Source: Paenibacillus sp. S150
GTDB lineage: Bacteria > Bacillota > Bacilli > Paenibacillales > Paenibacillaceae
Length of the DNA stretch: 64,000 nt
Assembly: GCF_019352175.1 (NCBI RefSeq)
Contig: NZ_JACBYI010000024.1
Location: forward strand, 1-64,000
Direction of reading: 5' to 3'
Shown here: piece after piece, positions 26,636-36,401 of the stretch
Layout: the number at the start of each line of letters is the position of its first letter
How positions within the stretch are numbered: position 1 is the stretch's first letter
Program-made: the position numbers and the translations under genes
Notes under the pieces: generated by a model
Told to the model about the DNA's origin: nothing
The model's database searches: none
The model's input: the letters and a program-made list of their open reading frames with translations, nothing else

Positions 26636-27116
26636 GGAGACTGGACTTTTTAATACAGCATACCAAAGGAGATCATAAAGAATAGTTCTAAAATTAGCAG
26701 TTATTCCCTGCATTTATTTTCCCGTTTGTGTAGGCACTGTTTCCTAAAGTGAATCGATGAGGGCAATCTAACATACTATTATCGCTTGAGCCATTATTTG
26801 GCGCTGTATCAGAAGAGGGCGGGAAGAATGGAGGAACACTGGAGCAGATACTTCAAGCCTTGAAACCGGCTTATGGGTTGGGGAATGACAGTCATTTTAC
26901 AAGAAGTCTAGCGCTCTTCGATGTTGTGCGATTGGGCAACGGTGGAGCAGGTGAGAGAGGTTCAGTCGTTGATTAAGGAACGGTAACCGCTGGGGGGCTC
27001 CGTTTCTTTTTTCTGATGGCTTCTCATGCCCGGGAAAATGCGGCAGCCATGGACGAGAAAATAAATTCCTGGGCTGCCGCTGTTTGTGTGGAACTATTGC
27101 TTCCTGCTGTAAGCAG
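26636..27116. other. gene-free stretch with coding remnants
   Basis: Short open pieces suggest a decayed plus-strand gene: LTYYYRLSHYLALYQKRAGR (about 26768-26830) and WATVEQVREVQSLIKER ending at a stop near 26986. No family is recognised. An inverted repeat GCGGCAGCC / GGCTGCCGC (27041-27081) lies after the sucrose phosphorylase stop and may serve as its terminator. Confidence 0.45.
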
Positions 27117-28586
27117 CTACACCTCGAACTGAACAATCTTCCCTTCGGCCTCCACATAATCAATGACCGTCCGGTTAATGCTCAGATCAATATGCAGTGT
27201 GCAGCGCAGAGCACCCCGGGTCCACTCCAGCCGGATCTCATTACTTGCCGATTCCAGTACGCGGAAATCGCCGTTAAAGGCGCCGTATTCGTTGCGGAAC
27301 CGGATCAGCGCAAGAAGACGCTGGACTGCGCTTTTGCCAAGCGCCTGTTCAATCTCGTCTATACTGAAGTTATGACGGTTAATCTCCCGCCCTTCTCCTG
27401 AACGGCGAACCCCTTCCTCATCGTTCTCTCCGGCCAGAAGTCCGACGTAATACACCTGCGGGATGCCAGGAGCGAAGAACTGGATGGCACGGGCCGCGAG
27501 ATAAGCGTCATCATCGCTGTTCAGCACGGAATAGTAGGAGCAGCGGATCTGGTGTACATCGAACCCGTCCTCGGCCTTGTGCCCGTCGGAGACGATAAGG
27601 CTCAGATTGGCGCCGCGTTCAAGACAAGTATCGACCAGCCCCCGTGCTTCCTTCGTGTCGATCAATCCGTCGAGATCGGGCTTGACGGGAATGCCGTCAT
27701 GGCAGTCCAGCATCGTGAACTGCTTCGCAGGACGCGTGGTCAGGTATTCCTTCAGCGCTTCCGCATTTTTATTGACGAGAGTATCGAGAATGCGGTAAGG
27801 CAGAATGAAATCATAAATCCAGAAACCGTGCTCCGCCAGTTTATATTGAATGCTGCAGTGGGAATGAACCTCCGGCAGCAGCTCGATTTCCAGCGAATCG
27901 GCCAGCTCCCTGATCCAGTCCAGAAAGCCGTAAATCTCAGGCTCCACGAAGAAGCAGCTTGTGCCAAGCTTTTTGATGATGTAGCCTACGGCATCCAGCC
28001 GCACAATCTTGACTTTGTTGTTCCGGAAGTTCTCAAAGATACCGGTCAGCAGACGTTTTACCTTTTCCGAATGAATGTCGAGGTCAATCTGTTCCGAAGG
28101 ATCGGTTTTGCCGAAGGTCGTCCACACCTTCTCCACTTCTCCCGTCTCTTCAATAGTGAATGTGGAATACGGCAAGGGGCGGCGAAGGAACATCTTGTCG
28201 ATATCGGCTTGAACGGGCTGACCGTCTGCCCAGATTTTGTCGAGTGTCAGGAACCAATCCGCGTAGGGCGAGCTTCTTCCCTGCCTCAGGAAATCCTGGA
28301 AATACTCCGACTGCCGGGAAATATGATTGACCATCACATCCAGCAGCACATCATGTTTCGCCCCGATCGTCCTGATGTCTTCCCAGGAACCGAATGCAGG
28401 CTCAATCTCGAAATACGTAAGCGGAGCGAATCCCCGGTCTCCCGAGGAGGGGAATGGAGGGAGGATATGAATGCCGCCCTTGAAAATATCCGAAAAATGC
28501 TCATCCAGCACACGGTTTAACGTTTGCAGGCTCCCGCCCAGCGAGTCGGGATACGTAATCAGCTGTACTTGATTGTGAATTGCCAT
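27117..28586 (-). CDS. sucrose phosphorylase (GH13 subfamily 18)
   Basis: A 489-residue GH13 enzyme that would convert sucrose and phosphate to glucose 1-phosphate and fructose. It starts VQLITYPDSLGGSLQTL, typical of this subfamily. Catalytic candidates are Asp in VRLDAVGY (nucleophile), Glu in LLPEVHSH (acid/base) and Asp in LDCHDGIPV. Related phosphorylases acting on sucrose 6-phosphate or glucosylglycerate share the fold, so the acceptor is less sure. ATG 28586 has AGGAGGG upstream. The fructokinase 13 bases upstream in the same operon fits the release of fructose. Confidence 0.87.
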   Translation of the reverse strand: MAIHNQVQLITYPDSLGGSLQTLNRVLDEHFSDIFKGGIHILPPFPSSGDRGFAPLTYFEIEPAFGSWEDIRTIGAKHDVLLDVMVNHISRQSEYFQDFLRQGRSSPYADWFLTLDKIWADGQPVQADIDKMFLRRPLPYSTFTIEETGEVEKVWTTFGKTDPSEQIDLDIHSEKVKRLLTGIFENFRNNKVKIVRLDAVGYIIKKLGTSCFFVEPEIYGFLDWIRELADSLEIELLPEVHSHCSIQYKLAEHGFWIYDFILPYRILDTLVNKNAEALKEYLTTRPAKQFTMLDCHDGIPVKPDLDGLIDTKEARGLVDTCLERGANLSLIVSDGHKAEDGFDVHQIRCSYYSVLNSDDDAYLAARAIQFFAPGIPQVYYVGLLAGENDEEGVRRSGEGREINRHNFSIDEIEQALGKSAVQRLLALIRFRNEYGAFNGDFRVLESASNEIRLEWTRGALRCTLHIDLSINRTVIDYVEAEGKIVQFEV

Positions 28587-28599
28587 TACTCTCGCCCTC

Positions 28600-29556
28600 C
28601 TAGATTTGGTACTTCGTCTTGAATGTCTCAAGTGCCGGCAGCTCTACGACTGCCCCTGTATATTGCAGCTTGTACGCGCTGACTGCCAGTCCGAACTCCA
28701 GCGCTTTGCGAACCGGATACCCCTTGACGAGTGCCGTATAAAAGCCGGACCAGAAGGCATCCCCTGCCCCCGTCGTATCTGTCACCTGCGCAGCCAGAGT
28801 ATCGAACTTCACTGTTTCCTGCCCGTTTGAGGCGAGCGCGCCGTCCTTGCCCAAAGTCAGAATGACCAGCTTCACGCCCAGGTCCAGAAATTTCTGCATC
28901 TGATTCTCCGGGCTGTCTTGCCCGAACAGCCGCTCGGCATCGTCTTCCGACGGCTTGGCGATATCGACAAGGGGAAGGATGGATTTGATATACTTAACCC
29001 CGTCCTCCCCTTTCTCCCATAGCGCCGGATGGTAGTTGGGATCAAAGCAGACGAGAATCCCGTTCTGGCGGGCGTCCCGGATCACTTGCTCCACCGCGGA
29101 TTTTACCGGCTGCCTGGACAAAGGCCAGCAAGAGAAATGGACGATCTTCGTCCGGAGCAGGGCTGTGCGCAATTCCTCTGTGTAGGTGAGCCGGTAATCG
29201 GCTCCCCGGTAGAAGATCGGAACCGGCGTGGACTTGCTCTTGGTCACGACCACCAGGCTGGTTGCTTCGTCCACATGCTGTACGCAGCTTGTATCCATCC
29301 CGGCTCTTCTCAAATGCTCCACCAGAAATTGCCCAAGCCCGTCCGTCCCCACCGCAGATGCCACAAGCGGGCGGATGCCCAGCCGCTTCGTATTCATGGC
29401 GATATTGGCCGGCGAGCCTCCGAAATACCGGTGGTACGTGCCGTTCTCAAAGGAATCGCCGTAATCCCCCGATATCAGGTCAACCAGCAGTTCCCCGACA
29501 GTTAAAAGATCCAGGTCTTTCTCTTCAAATTCCATGCTATTTTCAAAATCAAACAT
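28600..29556 (-). CDS. PfkB-family fructokinase
   Basis: A 318-residue sugar kinase. It has the PfkB N-terminal pattern (LTVGELLVDLISGD, YFGGSPANIAMNTKRLG) and the C-terminal DTTGAGDAFWSGF with the catalytic Asp. In this operon the likely reaction is fructose + ATP to fructose 6-phosphate, taking fructose from sucrose phosphorylase. ATG 29556 follows GGGAGGAA. Confidence 0.87.
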   Translation of the reverse strand: MFDFENSMEFEEKDLDLLTVGELLVDLISGDYGDSFENGTYHRYFGGSPANIAMNTKRLGIRPLVASAVGTDGLGQFLVEHLRRAGMDTSCVQHVDEATSLVVVTKSKSTPVPIFYRGADYRLTYTEELRTALLRTKIVHFSCWPLSRQPVKSAVEQVIRDARQNGILVCFDPNYHPALWEKGEDGVKYIKSILPLVDIAKPSEDDAERLFGQDSPENQMQKFLDLGVKLVILTLGKDGALASNGQETVKFDTLAAQVTDTTGAGDAFWSGFYTALVKGYPVRKALEFGLAVSAYKLQYTGAVVELPALETFKTKYQI

Positions 29557-29593
29557 GGGTATTCCTCCCATTCATATATAGATACGGCTTGGC

Positions 29594-30442
29594 TCAGTGC
29601 TCCTGGTTGTGTTTCTTGAAGGACATGGGAGAGGTTCCCGTTACATTTTTAAACAGCTTGGAGAAGTAGAGGGAATCCGTTATGCCGACGGAAGCCGAAA
29701 TCTCCTGAATGTTGAGGTCTGTCTTCTGCAGCAGCACTTTGGCGTTCTGGATACGGATTTTGCTGATATATTCCGGGATGGACATCCCGGTAATCCGCTT
29801 GAAGTAACGGGAAAGGTAGGAACGGCTGTAGTTGACGTGCTTGCACAGCAGATCAACATCAAGATGCATGTAATAATTTTGCTCGATAAAAAGAACGGCC
29901 TGCTGCACCACGCTTTCGGAGCCTGTCCGCATGCCGGCCTCGCCGTAATGTTTGGCTCCCTGTTCAACCAGGTGGAAAATATGCAGCAGATAGCTGATGC
30001 ACAGCAGCTGTCCGTCCCTCGCTTCCGGGAGCTCCTGGATCAGCAGCAGTATTTTATTAATGATGGTATGCGTCGTAATTCCCGCCAGGCAGCAGTGATT
30101 ACTATCCAGCCCCATCAGGCTCAGATAGTAGGGAGCATGCTTGCCGTTGAAGGTGACCCACATGATTTCCCACGGGTCCTCGGGGTCGGCATAGTAAAAA
30201 TGCTTCTCCCTGGCAATCAGGATAAACATATCCCCCTGGTTCAGCATTTTGTTGACATGATCGCCCTGGGTTAAATAACCTTTGCCGCTGAGGACAAAAA
30301 CCATTTTATAGTCCTCAAGGACGCGCGGGCCTACGACATGGTCTTTGCCGCACTTCCGGTGGCCAGCCCAGGTAATGTAAGCGGACTGATCCATTTGTGT
30401 TTTTGTCGGTGAGTGAAAATGCTGTACGATATGATCTTCCAT
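29594..30442 (-). CDS. AraC-family transcriptional regulator of the sucrose operon
   Basis: A 282-residue regulator with an N-terminal cupin sensor (FVLSGKGYLTQGDHVNKMLN, DMFILIAREKHFYYADPEDP) and a C-terminal AraC DNA-binding domain (CKHVNYSRSYLSRYFKRITG, ISASVGITDSLYFSKLFKNV). Spacing to the fructokinase is 37 bases, so the regulator is first in a three-gene operon and probably controls it. ATG 30442 has a GGGGTGAA upstream. Confidence 0.87.
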   Translation of the reverse strand: MEDHIVQHFHSPTKTQMDQSAYITWAGHRKCGKDHVVGPRVLEDYKMVFVLSGKGYLTQGDHVNKMLNQGDMFILIAREKHFYYADPEDPWEIMWVTFNGKHAPYYLSLMGLDSNHCCLAGITTHTIINKILLLIQELPEARDGQLLCISYLLHIFHLVEQGAKHYGEAGMRTGSESVVQQAVLFIEQNYYMHLDVDLLCKHVNYSRSYLSRYFKRITGMSIPEYISKIRIQNAKVLLQKTDLNIQEISASVGITDSLYFSKLFKNVTGTSPMSFKKHNQEH

Positions 30443-30520
30443 TTCTGTTTCACCCCAAAAGATTTGCCGTAAATTACGTTCTCTCACTGTGCCGCATGTT
30501 TTTTCTTTGTCAGTTGATCA

Positions 30521-30541
30521 AAAAAAGCCCCAAAAGGGGCT
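30521..30541 (-). terminator. terminator after the sialidase-like gene
   Basis: On the minus strand AGCCCC, a TTTT loop and GGGGCT followed by a T-run: a compact classic terminator 20 bases after the stop at 30561. Confidence 0.92.
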
Positions 30542-30560
30542 CAGCCCGGCAGCGGCCCGG

Positions 30561-31688
30561 TTATTCGGCGCCGGTTACCCACTGCTCCGTGAAGGAGATA
30601 AACTTCATCGTGCGGCGGTTGCCGAAGGAATAAGCAGCCTGCAGACTTCCGTCCGCAGCCTGCATAATGCATGGATACTCGTAGCGGCGGTTGCGGATTA
30701 AGTTTTTGTGGCCGCTGAAGCCTTCACCTGTCTCCACATGGCGGCGGTACGGCCACGTTCTGCCCTCGTCCTCTGAAATGGCTACAGTCACCGGGCAGCG
30801 TTCAAACGGCCAGACGGTAATATCCGGCTTGTCGTTGAAGCGCAAATCATTGTAGATGATGGCGAGCTTGCCGCTCGCAAGCTTGATGGCGGAAATGCTG
30901 GAATTGTTGTTCGGCAGCTCGGTGCGCACCGGTTCGGTCCAGTTCTCTCCGTTGTCGTCCGATTTCGCAAAATAAATATTGTCCGCTGCGCGGCTGCGGA
31001 AGAGCCCGATCAGCTTCCCGGGCGCCGTCTCGATCACGTTGCAGTGTACACGGCCGCGGCTGCCGGGAACTTCGACGCTGCGCCACGTGGCGCCTTCATC
31101 GTCGGAGATGTTCATGACCGTAATGTCGCTGCCGTTGCGGGTTTCGTCATTGAAGCAGATCCAATTCTCAAAGATCCATCTTCCACTGGAGAGAATCTGG
31201 ATTTTCTGGCGGCAGAACGAGCCTTCACGCGGAAACATCATCTCTGCCACTCCCCAGGTTAACCCGTTGTCCCTGGAAACCTTGCGGTAAATCTTAGAGG
31301 TGTACTGCAGGTTGAACTCCGGCGGCTCGTCGGCCGTACGGGCCCGCTGGGCAGTGTACATGACCCACAGCTCGCCGTTCGGATGAAGAAACAAGGACGG
31401 ATTTTGCTCACTGAAGCCGTTGTCGTCGGAAATTCTCACAGCGGGAGTCCAGGCGTCCGAACCGGCGTTCAGACGGGACATCACGATGCTGACATCCGAG
31501 TTGCCTTCATCCGAACCGGCAAACCAGACGCAGAGCAAATCGCCGCCCGGCAGCTCCTGCAGGTCGCAGGCATGGCTTGTTTCGAAATCGCAGGGCAGCA
31601 GGGATTCCACCAGTCCGAGGCGGCGGTTGAAATACAGCTTTCCGTCTTCCGTAAGGTCGTTTAATTCAATCATAGGATTATTTAGCAT
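30561..31688 (-). CDS. BNR/sialidase-like protein (cytoplasmic)
   Basis: A 375-residue six-bladed propeller protein of the sialidase superfamily (BNR_2 type). Four Asp-boxes are visible: SRDNGLTWG, SDDEGATWR, SDDNGENWTE and SEDEGRTWP. There is no signal peptide, so it should be cytoplasmic and act on an imported molecule. The classical RIP motif is not seen, so sialidase activity itself is not established; relatives include hydrolases and lyases of other acidic sugars. ATG 31688 follows AAGGAGCGC. It is the last gene after the two permeases. Confidence 0.8.
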   Translation of the reverse strand: MLNNPMIELNDLTEDGKLYFNRRLGLVESLLPCDFETSHACDLQELPGGDLLCVWFAGSDEGNSDVSIVMSRLNAGSDAWTPAVRISDDNGFSEQNPSLFLHPNGELWVMYTAQRARTADEPPEFNLQYTSKIYRKVSRDNGLTWGVAEMMFPREGSFCRQKIQILSSGRWIFENWICFNDETRNGSDITVMNISDDEGATWRSVEVPGSRGRVHCNVIETAPGKLIGLFRSRAADNIYFAKSDDNGENWTEPVRTELPNNNSSISAIKLASGKLAIIYNDLRFNDKPDITVWPFERCPVTVAISEDEGRTWPYRRHVETGEGFSGHKNLIRNRRYEYPCIMQAADGSLQAAYSFGNRRTMKFISFTEQWVTGAE

Positions 31689-31752
31689 AATGCGCTCCTT
31701 ATTCGAGAAAATTGTGAAATTGGCCGATTGGCTCCACGAAGGCAAGACGGGC

Positions 31753-32628
31753 TTACTTCACGGAACCGATCAGGATACCCTTTTTGAAGTACTTCTGCAC
31801 AAACGGATAGATCAGCACGATCGGCACCATCGCTACGAAGATAGCGGCAGCCTTCAGGTTGCCGGGATTCAGCATAATGCCGTCCTGGATAATCGTGCGG
31901 AAAGCCGTATTGGAATCGCCCGAACTGATGACAAGTCTTTTCAGCATGACCTGAATCGTCTGCAGGTTGGGATTTTGCAGATAAATGAGCGGCATCAGAT
32001 ACTGGTTCCAGATAAACACGGCGTAGAAAACGCCGATTGTGGCCAGAATCGGTTTGGAAATGGGGAGAAAGACGCGGCTCATAATCTGGAAATCGTTGGC
32101 GCCGTCGATTTTGGATGCTTCCTCAAGCTCAGCCGGCAGGCCGTCCAGGAATGTTTTGGTAATAATCAGAAACTGCACATTGATCGCATTGGGAATGATC
32201 ATCACCAGCCAATTGTCCACAAAGCCAAGCTTGTTCAGGACGATATAGGCCGGAATAATTCCCGCTTCGAATACCCAGGTGAACACGAACAGGCTCATGA
32301 TCAGAAAGCGGCCTTTAATCTGCTTCCGGGACAACACGTAGGACGTCATATACGTCAGCAGAAGCGCAACAACCGTGCCGACCGCCGTATAGATGCCCGA
32401 ATTCAGCAGCCCCCGGAAAATGCCGAGGCTCGAATTCGTCAAAATATATTGATAGGCTTCAAAGTTAGGGTTCTTCGGAAAGAACACAACGTCCCCTGAG
32501 GCGATGCTTCTTCCGTCACTGATGGAAAGAAAGAATATATACAGGAAAGGATACGTGCAGACAAGAGCGATCATTAGCAGAAAAATATTGTTGCAGATGT
32601 CGAACAGACTGATCTTCGTTCTCATCAT
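31753..32628 (-). CDS. sugar ABC transporter permease, LplC/CUT1-like
   Basis: A 291-residue permease with six membrane segments and the EAA loop EEASKIDGANDFQIMSRVFL then PISKP. It ends KGILIGSVK, the usual C-terminus of LplC-type carbohydrate permeases. It lies 12 bases after the partner permease. AGGAGAAGG precedes the start. No ATPase gene is present; these systems often share a genome-wide ATPase such as MsmX. Confidence 0.9.
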   Translation of the reverse strand: MMRTKISLFDICNNIFLLMIALVCTYPFLYIFFLSISDGRSIASGDVVFFPKNPNFEAYQYILTNSSLGIFRGLLNSGIYTAVGTVVALLLTYMTSYVLSRKQIKGRFLIMSLFVFTWVFEAGIIPAYIVLNKLGFVDNWLVMIIPNAINVQFLIITKTFLDGLPAELEEASKIDGANDFQIMSRVFLPISKPILATIGVFYAVFIWNQYLMPLIYLQNPNLQTIQVMLKRLVISSGDSNTAFRTIIQDGIMLNPGNLKAAAIFVAMVPIVLIYPFVQKYFKKGILIGSVK

Positions 32629-32640
32629 CCTTCTCCTTTC

Positions 32641-33612
32641 TCAGAATAGCCGCGTATCGGAATATTTAGTGGACAGCTTGTTGGTACCGACAACCAGAAC
32701 GTAGGCGACAACGGATTTCAGCAGATTGACTGCCGTGCCGTAGCTGTATTCCGGGAATCCCGTGCTTGCGAAAGCCAGGCGGTATACATAAGTCTGAATG
32801 ACGTCGGCCGTTTGGTAGACGCTTTGATTGTACATGAGCAAAATCCGGTCCAGATCGACCGTGAAAATGTTGCCGACGCTGATAATCAGCATGATGGCAA
32901 TTGTCGGCTTAAGGGAGGGCAGAGTGATGTGAAGCATTTGCTGAAACCGGCTGGCACCGTCCAGCGAGGCCGATTCATAGACGGATGGATCAATAGCAGC
33001 CATTGCGGCAATATACACGATTGCCGAATAGCCGAAGGTCTGCCATACCTGAAGCAGCACATAGTTGCTGCGGAACCATCCCGGTTCAGCCATGAAATAG
33101 ATCTTATCCAGGCCAAAGCGGACCAGAATGTCGTTAACAAGGCCGGTCGAAGGCGAGAGCAGCGTATACAGAATGCTGACCATGACGGCCGAAGAAATGA
33201 AATATGGCAAAAAGCTCAGCGATTGCACGCTTCCTTTGATCCAGCGGACCCGTACCTCATTCAGCAGCAAGGCGAACAGAATCGGAATGGGAAACGTGAA
33301 TAGAAGGGAATAGAAGGCGAGAATAAGCGTGTTTTTGACAAGGGTCCATATATACGGGTCCTCAAAGATACGTTGAAAATGTTCCAGACCGACAAAGGGA
33401 CTGCCCAGCACCCCGCGAAAGGCGCTGAAATCTTGAAAAGCGATAATCATGCCGCCCAGCGGAGCCAGCTTGAACAAGACCAGGCTGATCAAACCGGGCA
33501 AAAGCATGAGCAGCAGCAGCTTGTTCGTATTCATATAGGCGAGAAAACGGCGCATCATCGTTTTTTGGGGAAGAGGCGTCATTCTTTCACTTGTCATCAC
33601 TTTCTCCACCAC
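32641..33612 (-). CDS. sugar ABC transporter permease, LplB/CUT1-like
   Basis: A 323-residue permease with six membrane segments starting at LLLLMLLPGLISLVLFKLAP and the EAA loop YESASLDGASRFQQMLHITL then PSLKP. It forms the channel with the LplC-like partner. The first methionine of the ORF is used; MTSERM five codons on is an alternative. Confidence 0.9.
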   Translation of the reverse strand: MVEKVMTSERMTPLPQKTMMRRFLAYMNTNKLLLLMLLPGLISLVLFKLAPLGGMIIAFQDFSAFRGVLGSPFVGLEHFQRIFEDPYIWTLVKNTLILAFYSLLFTFPIPILFALLLNEVRVRWIKGSVQSLSFLPYFISSAVMVSILYTLLSPSTGLVNDILVRFGLDKIYFMAEPGWFRSNYVLLQVWQTFGYSAIVYIAAMAAIDPSVYESASLDGASRFQQMLHITLPSLKPTIAIMLIISVGNIFTVDLDRILLMYNQSVYQTADVIQTYVYRLAFASTGFPEYSYGTAVNLLKSVVAYVLVVGTNKLSTKYSDTRLF

Positions 33613-33645
33613 CCATTTGATCTGTATTTGTACCCTGTATTTAGG

Positions 33646-33678
33646 AGCCGCGCCGTCCCTTGGGGGGATGGCGCGGCT
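33646..33678 (-). promoter_or_regulatory. intercistronic hairpin between binding protein and permeases
   Basis: AGCCGCGCC and GGCGCGGCT arms with an inner TCCC/GGGA pairing, and no T-run. Such hairpins often protect binding-protein mRNA and lower expression of the permeases downstream. Confidence 0.65.
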
Positions 33679-33686
33679 GGTGCTGT

Positions 33687-35258
33687 TTATTTATACATTG
33701 CGTCGTAAGCTTCCTGCTGGAGGGCTACAATCTTCTTGTACCCCGCCGTTTCCATTTCGCCGAGGAAGGCATCCCATTCACTCATTGGGCGTTTGCCGTT
33801 GACGAATTCCGTCACGCCAGCAGTAACCGCTTCATTGACCTTGGCAGAAAGGTCAGCCAATTGTTTGGCCTGATCCGCTGTGTAGGTCACCTGTACGCCG
33901 GTTTTCAAATTTTCGTCTGTGAACAGCTCAAGTGCGGCATTGCGTACAAGCTCGGTGTTCCAGGAGTAGAACGCGTCGTTGTCAATCGGCTTGACGAAGG
34001 TGAGACGGTCGTTGAGGAAAGACCAGCGCGGCTCTCCGGCAGGAGTTGCTTCCTGTTCCGAGAAGTCCAGGATATACTGTTTATTTCCGCCCTCTTCTTT
34101 ATAGCTTTCCCCTTCAACGCCCCATGATACAAGCGTTTGGCCTTCGTCGGAATAGAGGTAATCCAGGAATTTGATAATCGTTTCCGCTTTGTCTTTACTG
34201 TCTGCGTTAATAACCATCGCTCTCAAGGTGTTGTACTGGGTTTCAGTTGTCTGCACGGAAGGATTGCCGTTCAGGTCTTTCAGATACGGAAGAATGGCAA
34301 TATCATAGTCCGGGTCGTTGTCCGGTCCTCCGTTATCCATGAACCACGAGGGACGGGTCAGGTAGTCATAGCTGATGGAGCCTTGTCCGGTCAGCATTTT
34401 CGACTCCCAGCTTTCCTCCGTGCCTGAGCCTGCTACCCATTCCGGATCGATCAAGCCTTCGGCATAGAGTGTTTTGTACCACTCCACCATTTTCTTGTAT
34501 CCGTCGGAATACAGGTCAGTGCCTGTTTTGCCGTTGCCATAAATACCTTTGGATACGCCGTCATCGTAGTTCGCGGCTGCATTGAATGCGCTCTGGAAGC
34601 GGATATAGCCTTCACGGCCGACCATCGGATAGTAGTTCTTATCATCCTTGCCGTAATACGCTTTCAATTTGCGCATAGCATCGGTCAGCTCGTCAATCGT
34701 CTGCGGCGCCTTGGTAATGCCGGCCTTCTCAAAATGATCGGCGCGATAGAAGATGAAGTCTGCAAAAAGCGGAGCCTCGGCAACCAGTCCAAAAATCTGT
34801 CCGTCTTTATTGCTAATCAGCGTTTTATAATTAGGGTTCTTCTCGATATAACTCTTGATATTGGGTCCGAACTCATCAATGTAGGGAGCCAGATCGACAA
34901 ACGCGCCTTGGGCGCCGTATACGGTAGCCTGCGAAACGGACACGATGCCTGAATCAGGGAAGGTGCGGCTAATAATTTTCTGGTCAACGGAAGCGTAGTA
35001 CTCATCGTCGTTGGATCCGCCGGGAACAAATTCGACTGTCGTGCCGGTGGCCTCTTCCACGTACGGATACCACTTGTCCTCCTGCAGCCAGTTAATAAAT
35101 TTATCATGCATCAAATAAGAAAAGCTGCTGCTTCCTTCCGCATTCCCGTTTCCGCTGTTAACAGTGTTCGTTTTGGCATTTTGTGAGCAGCCGGACAGTA
35201 CGGACCCAGCTGTCAGCAGAGCGGCGAAGACCAGATAAAACGCTTTCTTTTTTCTCAT
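33687..35258 (-). CDS. sugar ABC transporter substrate-binding lipoprotein (LplA-like)
   Basis: A 523-residue extracellular binding lipoprotein. The signal peptide ends GSVLSGC (Cys near residue 24), then a Ser/Asn/Gly linker. It has the layout of family 1 binding proteins (YVEEATGTTVEFVPGGSNDD, KIISRTFPDSGIVS, EGQTLVSWGVEGESY). GAGGGGG precedes ATG 35258. With the two permeases and the propeller protein it forms the uptake half of the acid-sugar-like locus. Confidence 0.9.
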   Translation of the reverse strand: MRKKKAFYLVFAALLTAGSVLSGCSQNAKTNTVNSGNGNAEGSSSFSYLMHDKFINWLQEDKWYPYVEEATGTTVEFVPGGSNDDEYYASVDQKIISRTFPDSGIVSVSQATVYGAQGAFVDLAPYIDEFGPNIKSYIEKNPNYKTLISNKDGQIFGLVAEAPLFADFIFYRADHFEKAGITKAPQTIDELTDAMRKLKAYYGKDDKNYYPMVGREGYIRFQSAFNAAANYDDGVSKGIYGNGKTGTDLYSDGYKKMVEWYKTLYAEGLIDPEWVAGSGTEESWESKMLTGQGSISYDYLTRPSWFMDNGGPDNDPDYDIAILPYLKDLNGNPSVQTTETQYNTLRAMVINADSKDKAETIIKFLDYLYSDEGQTLVSWGVEGESYKEEGGNKQYILDFSEQEATPAGEPRWSFLNDRLTFVKPIDNDAFYSWNTELVRNAALELFTDENLKTGVQVTYTADQAKQLADLSAKVNEAVTAGVTEFVNGKRPMSEWDAFLGEMETAGYKKIVALQQEAYDAMYK

Positions 35259-35372
35259 TATTTATTCCCCCTCATAGCTTAATTTGAAATACTAGGAGTG
35301 TCTTTATGATTAGTATCTCACGATCCAAGAATAATATTAATGCAAAATTAACTATAACTCATGGAAAATTGC

Positions 35373-35392
35373 GCACAAAATCTTTTTTGTGC
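35373..35392. repeat. short hairpin in the aldolase/binding-protein gap
   Basis: GCACAAAA and TTTTGTGC around TCTT, 8-bp perfect arms. It may terminate the upstream minus-strand operon or act as an operator for the transporter genes. Confidence 0.5.
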
Positions 35393-35410
35393 TACTCATT
35401 TTAAAAATAA

Positions 35411-35425
35411 GTTGCAATTTGCAAT
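35411..35425. promoter_or_regulatory. putative operator GTTGC-N5-GCAAT
   Basis: GTTGC, AATTT, GCAAT: a near-palindrome between the aldolase gene and the transporter operon. It has the same half-sites and spacing as GTTGC-TTTAT-GCAAC at 41937-41951 upstream of the alcohol dehydrogenase gene. A shared regulator is inferred. Confidence 0.5.
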
Positions 35426-35443
35426 AGAATGGGCAAAATTTTT

Positions 35444-36334
35444 TTACAGCAAGCCTCTCTCCGTGTAATTGGCCACCATACGGCGCACTTCCTCCAGTGC
35501 CTGAGGTGTCAACGGAGCCACAGGCCGCCGGGCCGGACCTGCCGGCAAGCCGATTTCGTTCAGCACAGCTTTCAGCACGGAAGGCAGGGTGCCAAGCGCG
35601 AAGGCTGTCCGCAAATCACGGAGGACGCGTTGTGCCTGCTCTGCCTGCTCAAATTCACCGCAGCGCCAATGCTCATAAATCGCCACCACTGTGGACGGAA
35701 AAATATTGGCCGTTGCTGCAATGGCCCCCGTGCCTCCAGCCATGAGCGTGGACAAGATGAGCGAATCCGTTCCGGCAAGCACGGAGAAGGATTCCGGTGT
35801 GCGGTCGATCAGTTGCAAAATGTTATCGAAGCTGCCGCTGCTGTCCTTGATGCCAACCACATTCGGCAATTCCGCCAGCTTGGCCACTGTCTGCACGCTT
35901 AGCGTGTTGCCTGTACGGACCGGAATCGTGTACAGCACAATGGGCAGCGATGTATCTCCCGCTACGGCTTCAAAGTGGTATTGCAGCTCCGGCTGCGTAT
36001 AGGTCAGAAAATAGGGCGTAATCACGGAAAGTGCATCCGCTCCAGCCTGCTCCAGTCTTTGCGCAAGGCGGCGGGTCTCGCCCGTTCCCGGACAGCCTGC
36101 CCCGGCATACACGGGCACGCGGCCGCTCGCCTCATCGATGACGATCTGCGCTACTGCCAGCTTTTCTTCAAAAGAAAGATTAAAGAATTCGCCGTTGGTT
36201 CCCAGGCAAAAAAGTCCGTGCACTCCGGCGTCTATATAACGGTTGACCATCTCCCGCAGCGCCTTCTCGTCGATTTCCTCCCGCTGATCCAGCGGAGTGA
36301 CCATCGCAGGTATAATTCCCTTCACTTCCAGCAT
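35444..36334 (-). CDS. DapA-family (dihydrodipicolinate synthase/N-acetylneuraminate lyase superfamily) aldolase
   Basis: A 296-residue class I aldolase. It has the GTNGEF motif near residue 47, Tyr in LYTIPVRTGN and the Schiff-base Lys in NVVGIKDSSG. This family includes dihydrodipicolinate synthase, N-acetylneuraminate lyase and sugar-acid aldolases. Context with a four-carbon acid sugar kinase and a PdxA-like enzyme points to a catabolic aldolase or dehydratase rather than lysine synthesis. It follows pdxA by 67 bases. Confidence 0.87.
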   Translation of the reverse strand: MLEVKGIIPAMVTPLDQREEIDEKALREMVNRYIDAGVHGLFCLGTNGEFFNLSFEEKLAVAQIVIDEASGRVPVYAGAGCPGTGETRRLAQRLEQAGADALSVITPYFLTYTQPELQYHFEAVAGDTSLPIVLYTIPVRTGNTLSVQTVAKLAELPNVVGIKDSSGSFDNILQLIDRTPESFSVLAGTDSLILSTLMAGGTGAIAATANIFPSTVVAIYEHWRCGEFEQAEQAQRVLRDLRTAFALGTLPSVLKAVLNEIGLPAGPARRPVAPLTPQALEEVRRMVANYTERGLL

Positions 36335-36401
36335 TGTCCCCAGCCCTTTCCTGTTATTTCATGTATCGCGAACTCCAGGAGCAATCAGCCCCGCGGTACG
36401 C

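Noticed and set aside
27552-28520. 322-codon plus-strand frame
   Set aside because: Antisense to the sucrose phosphorylase gene, which has clear catalytic motifs.
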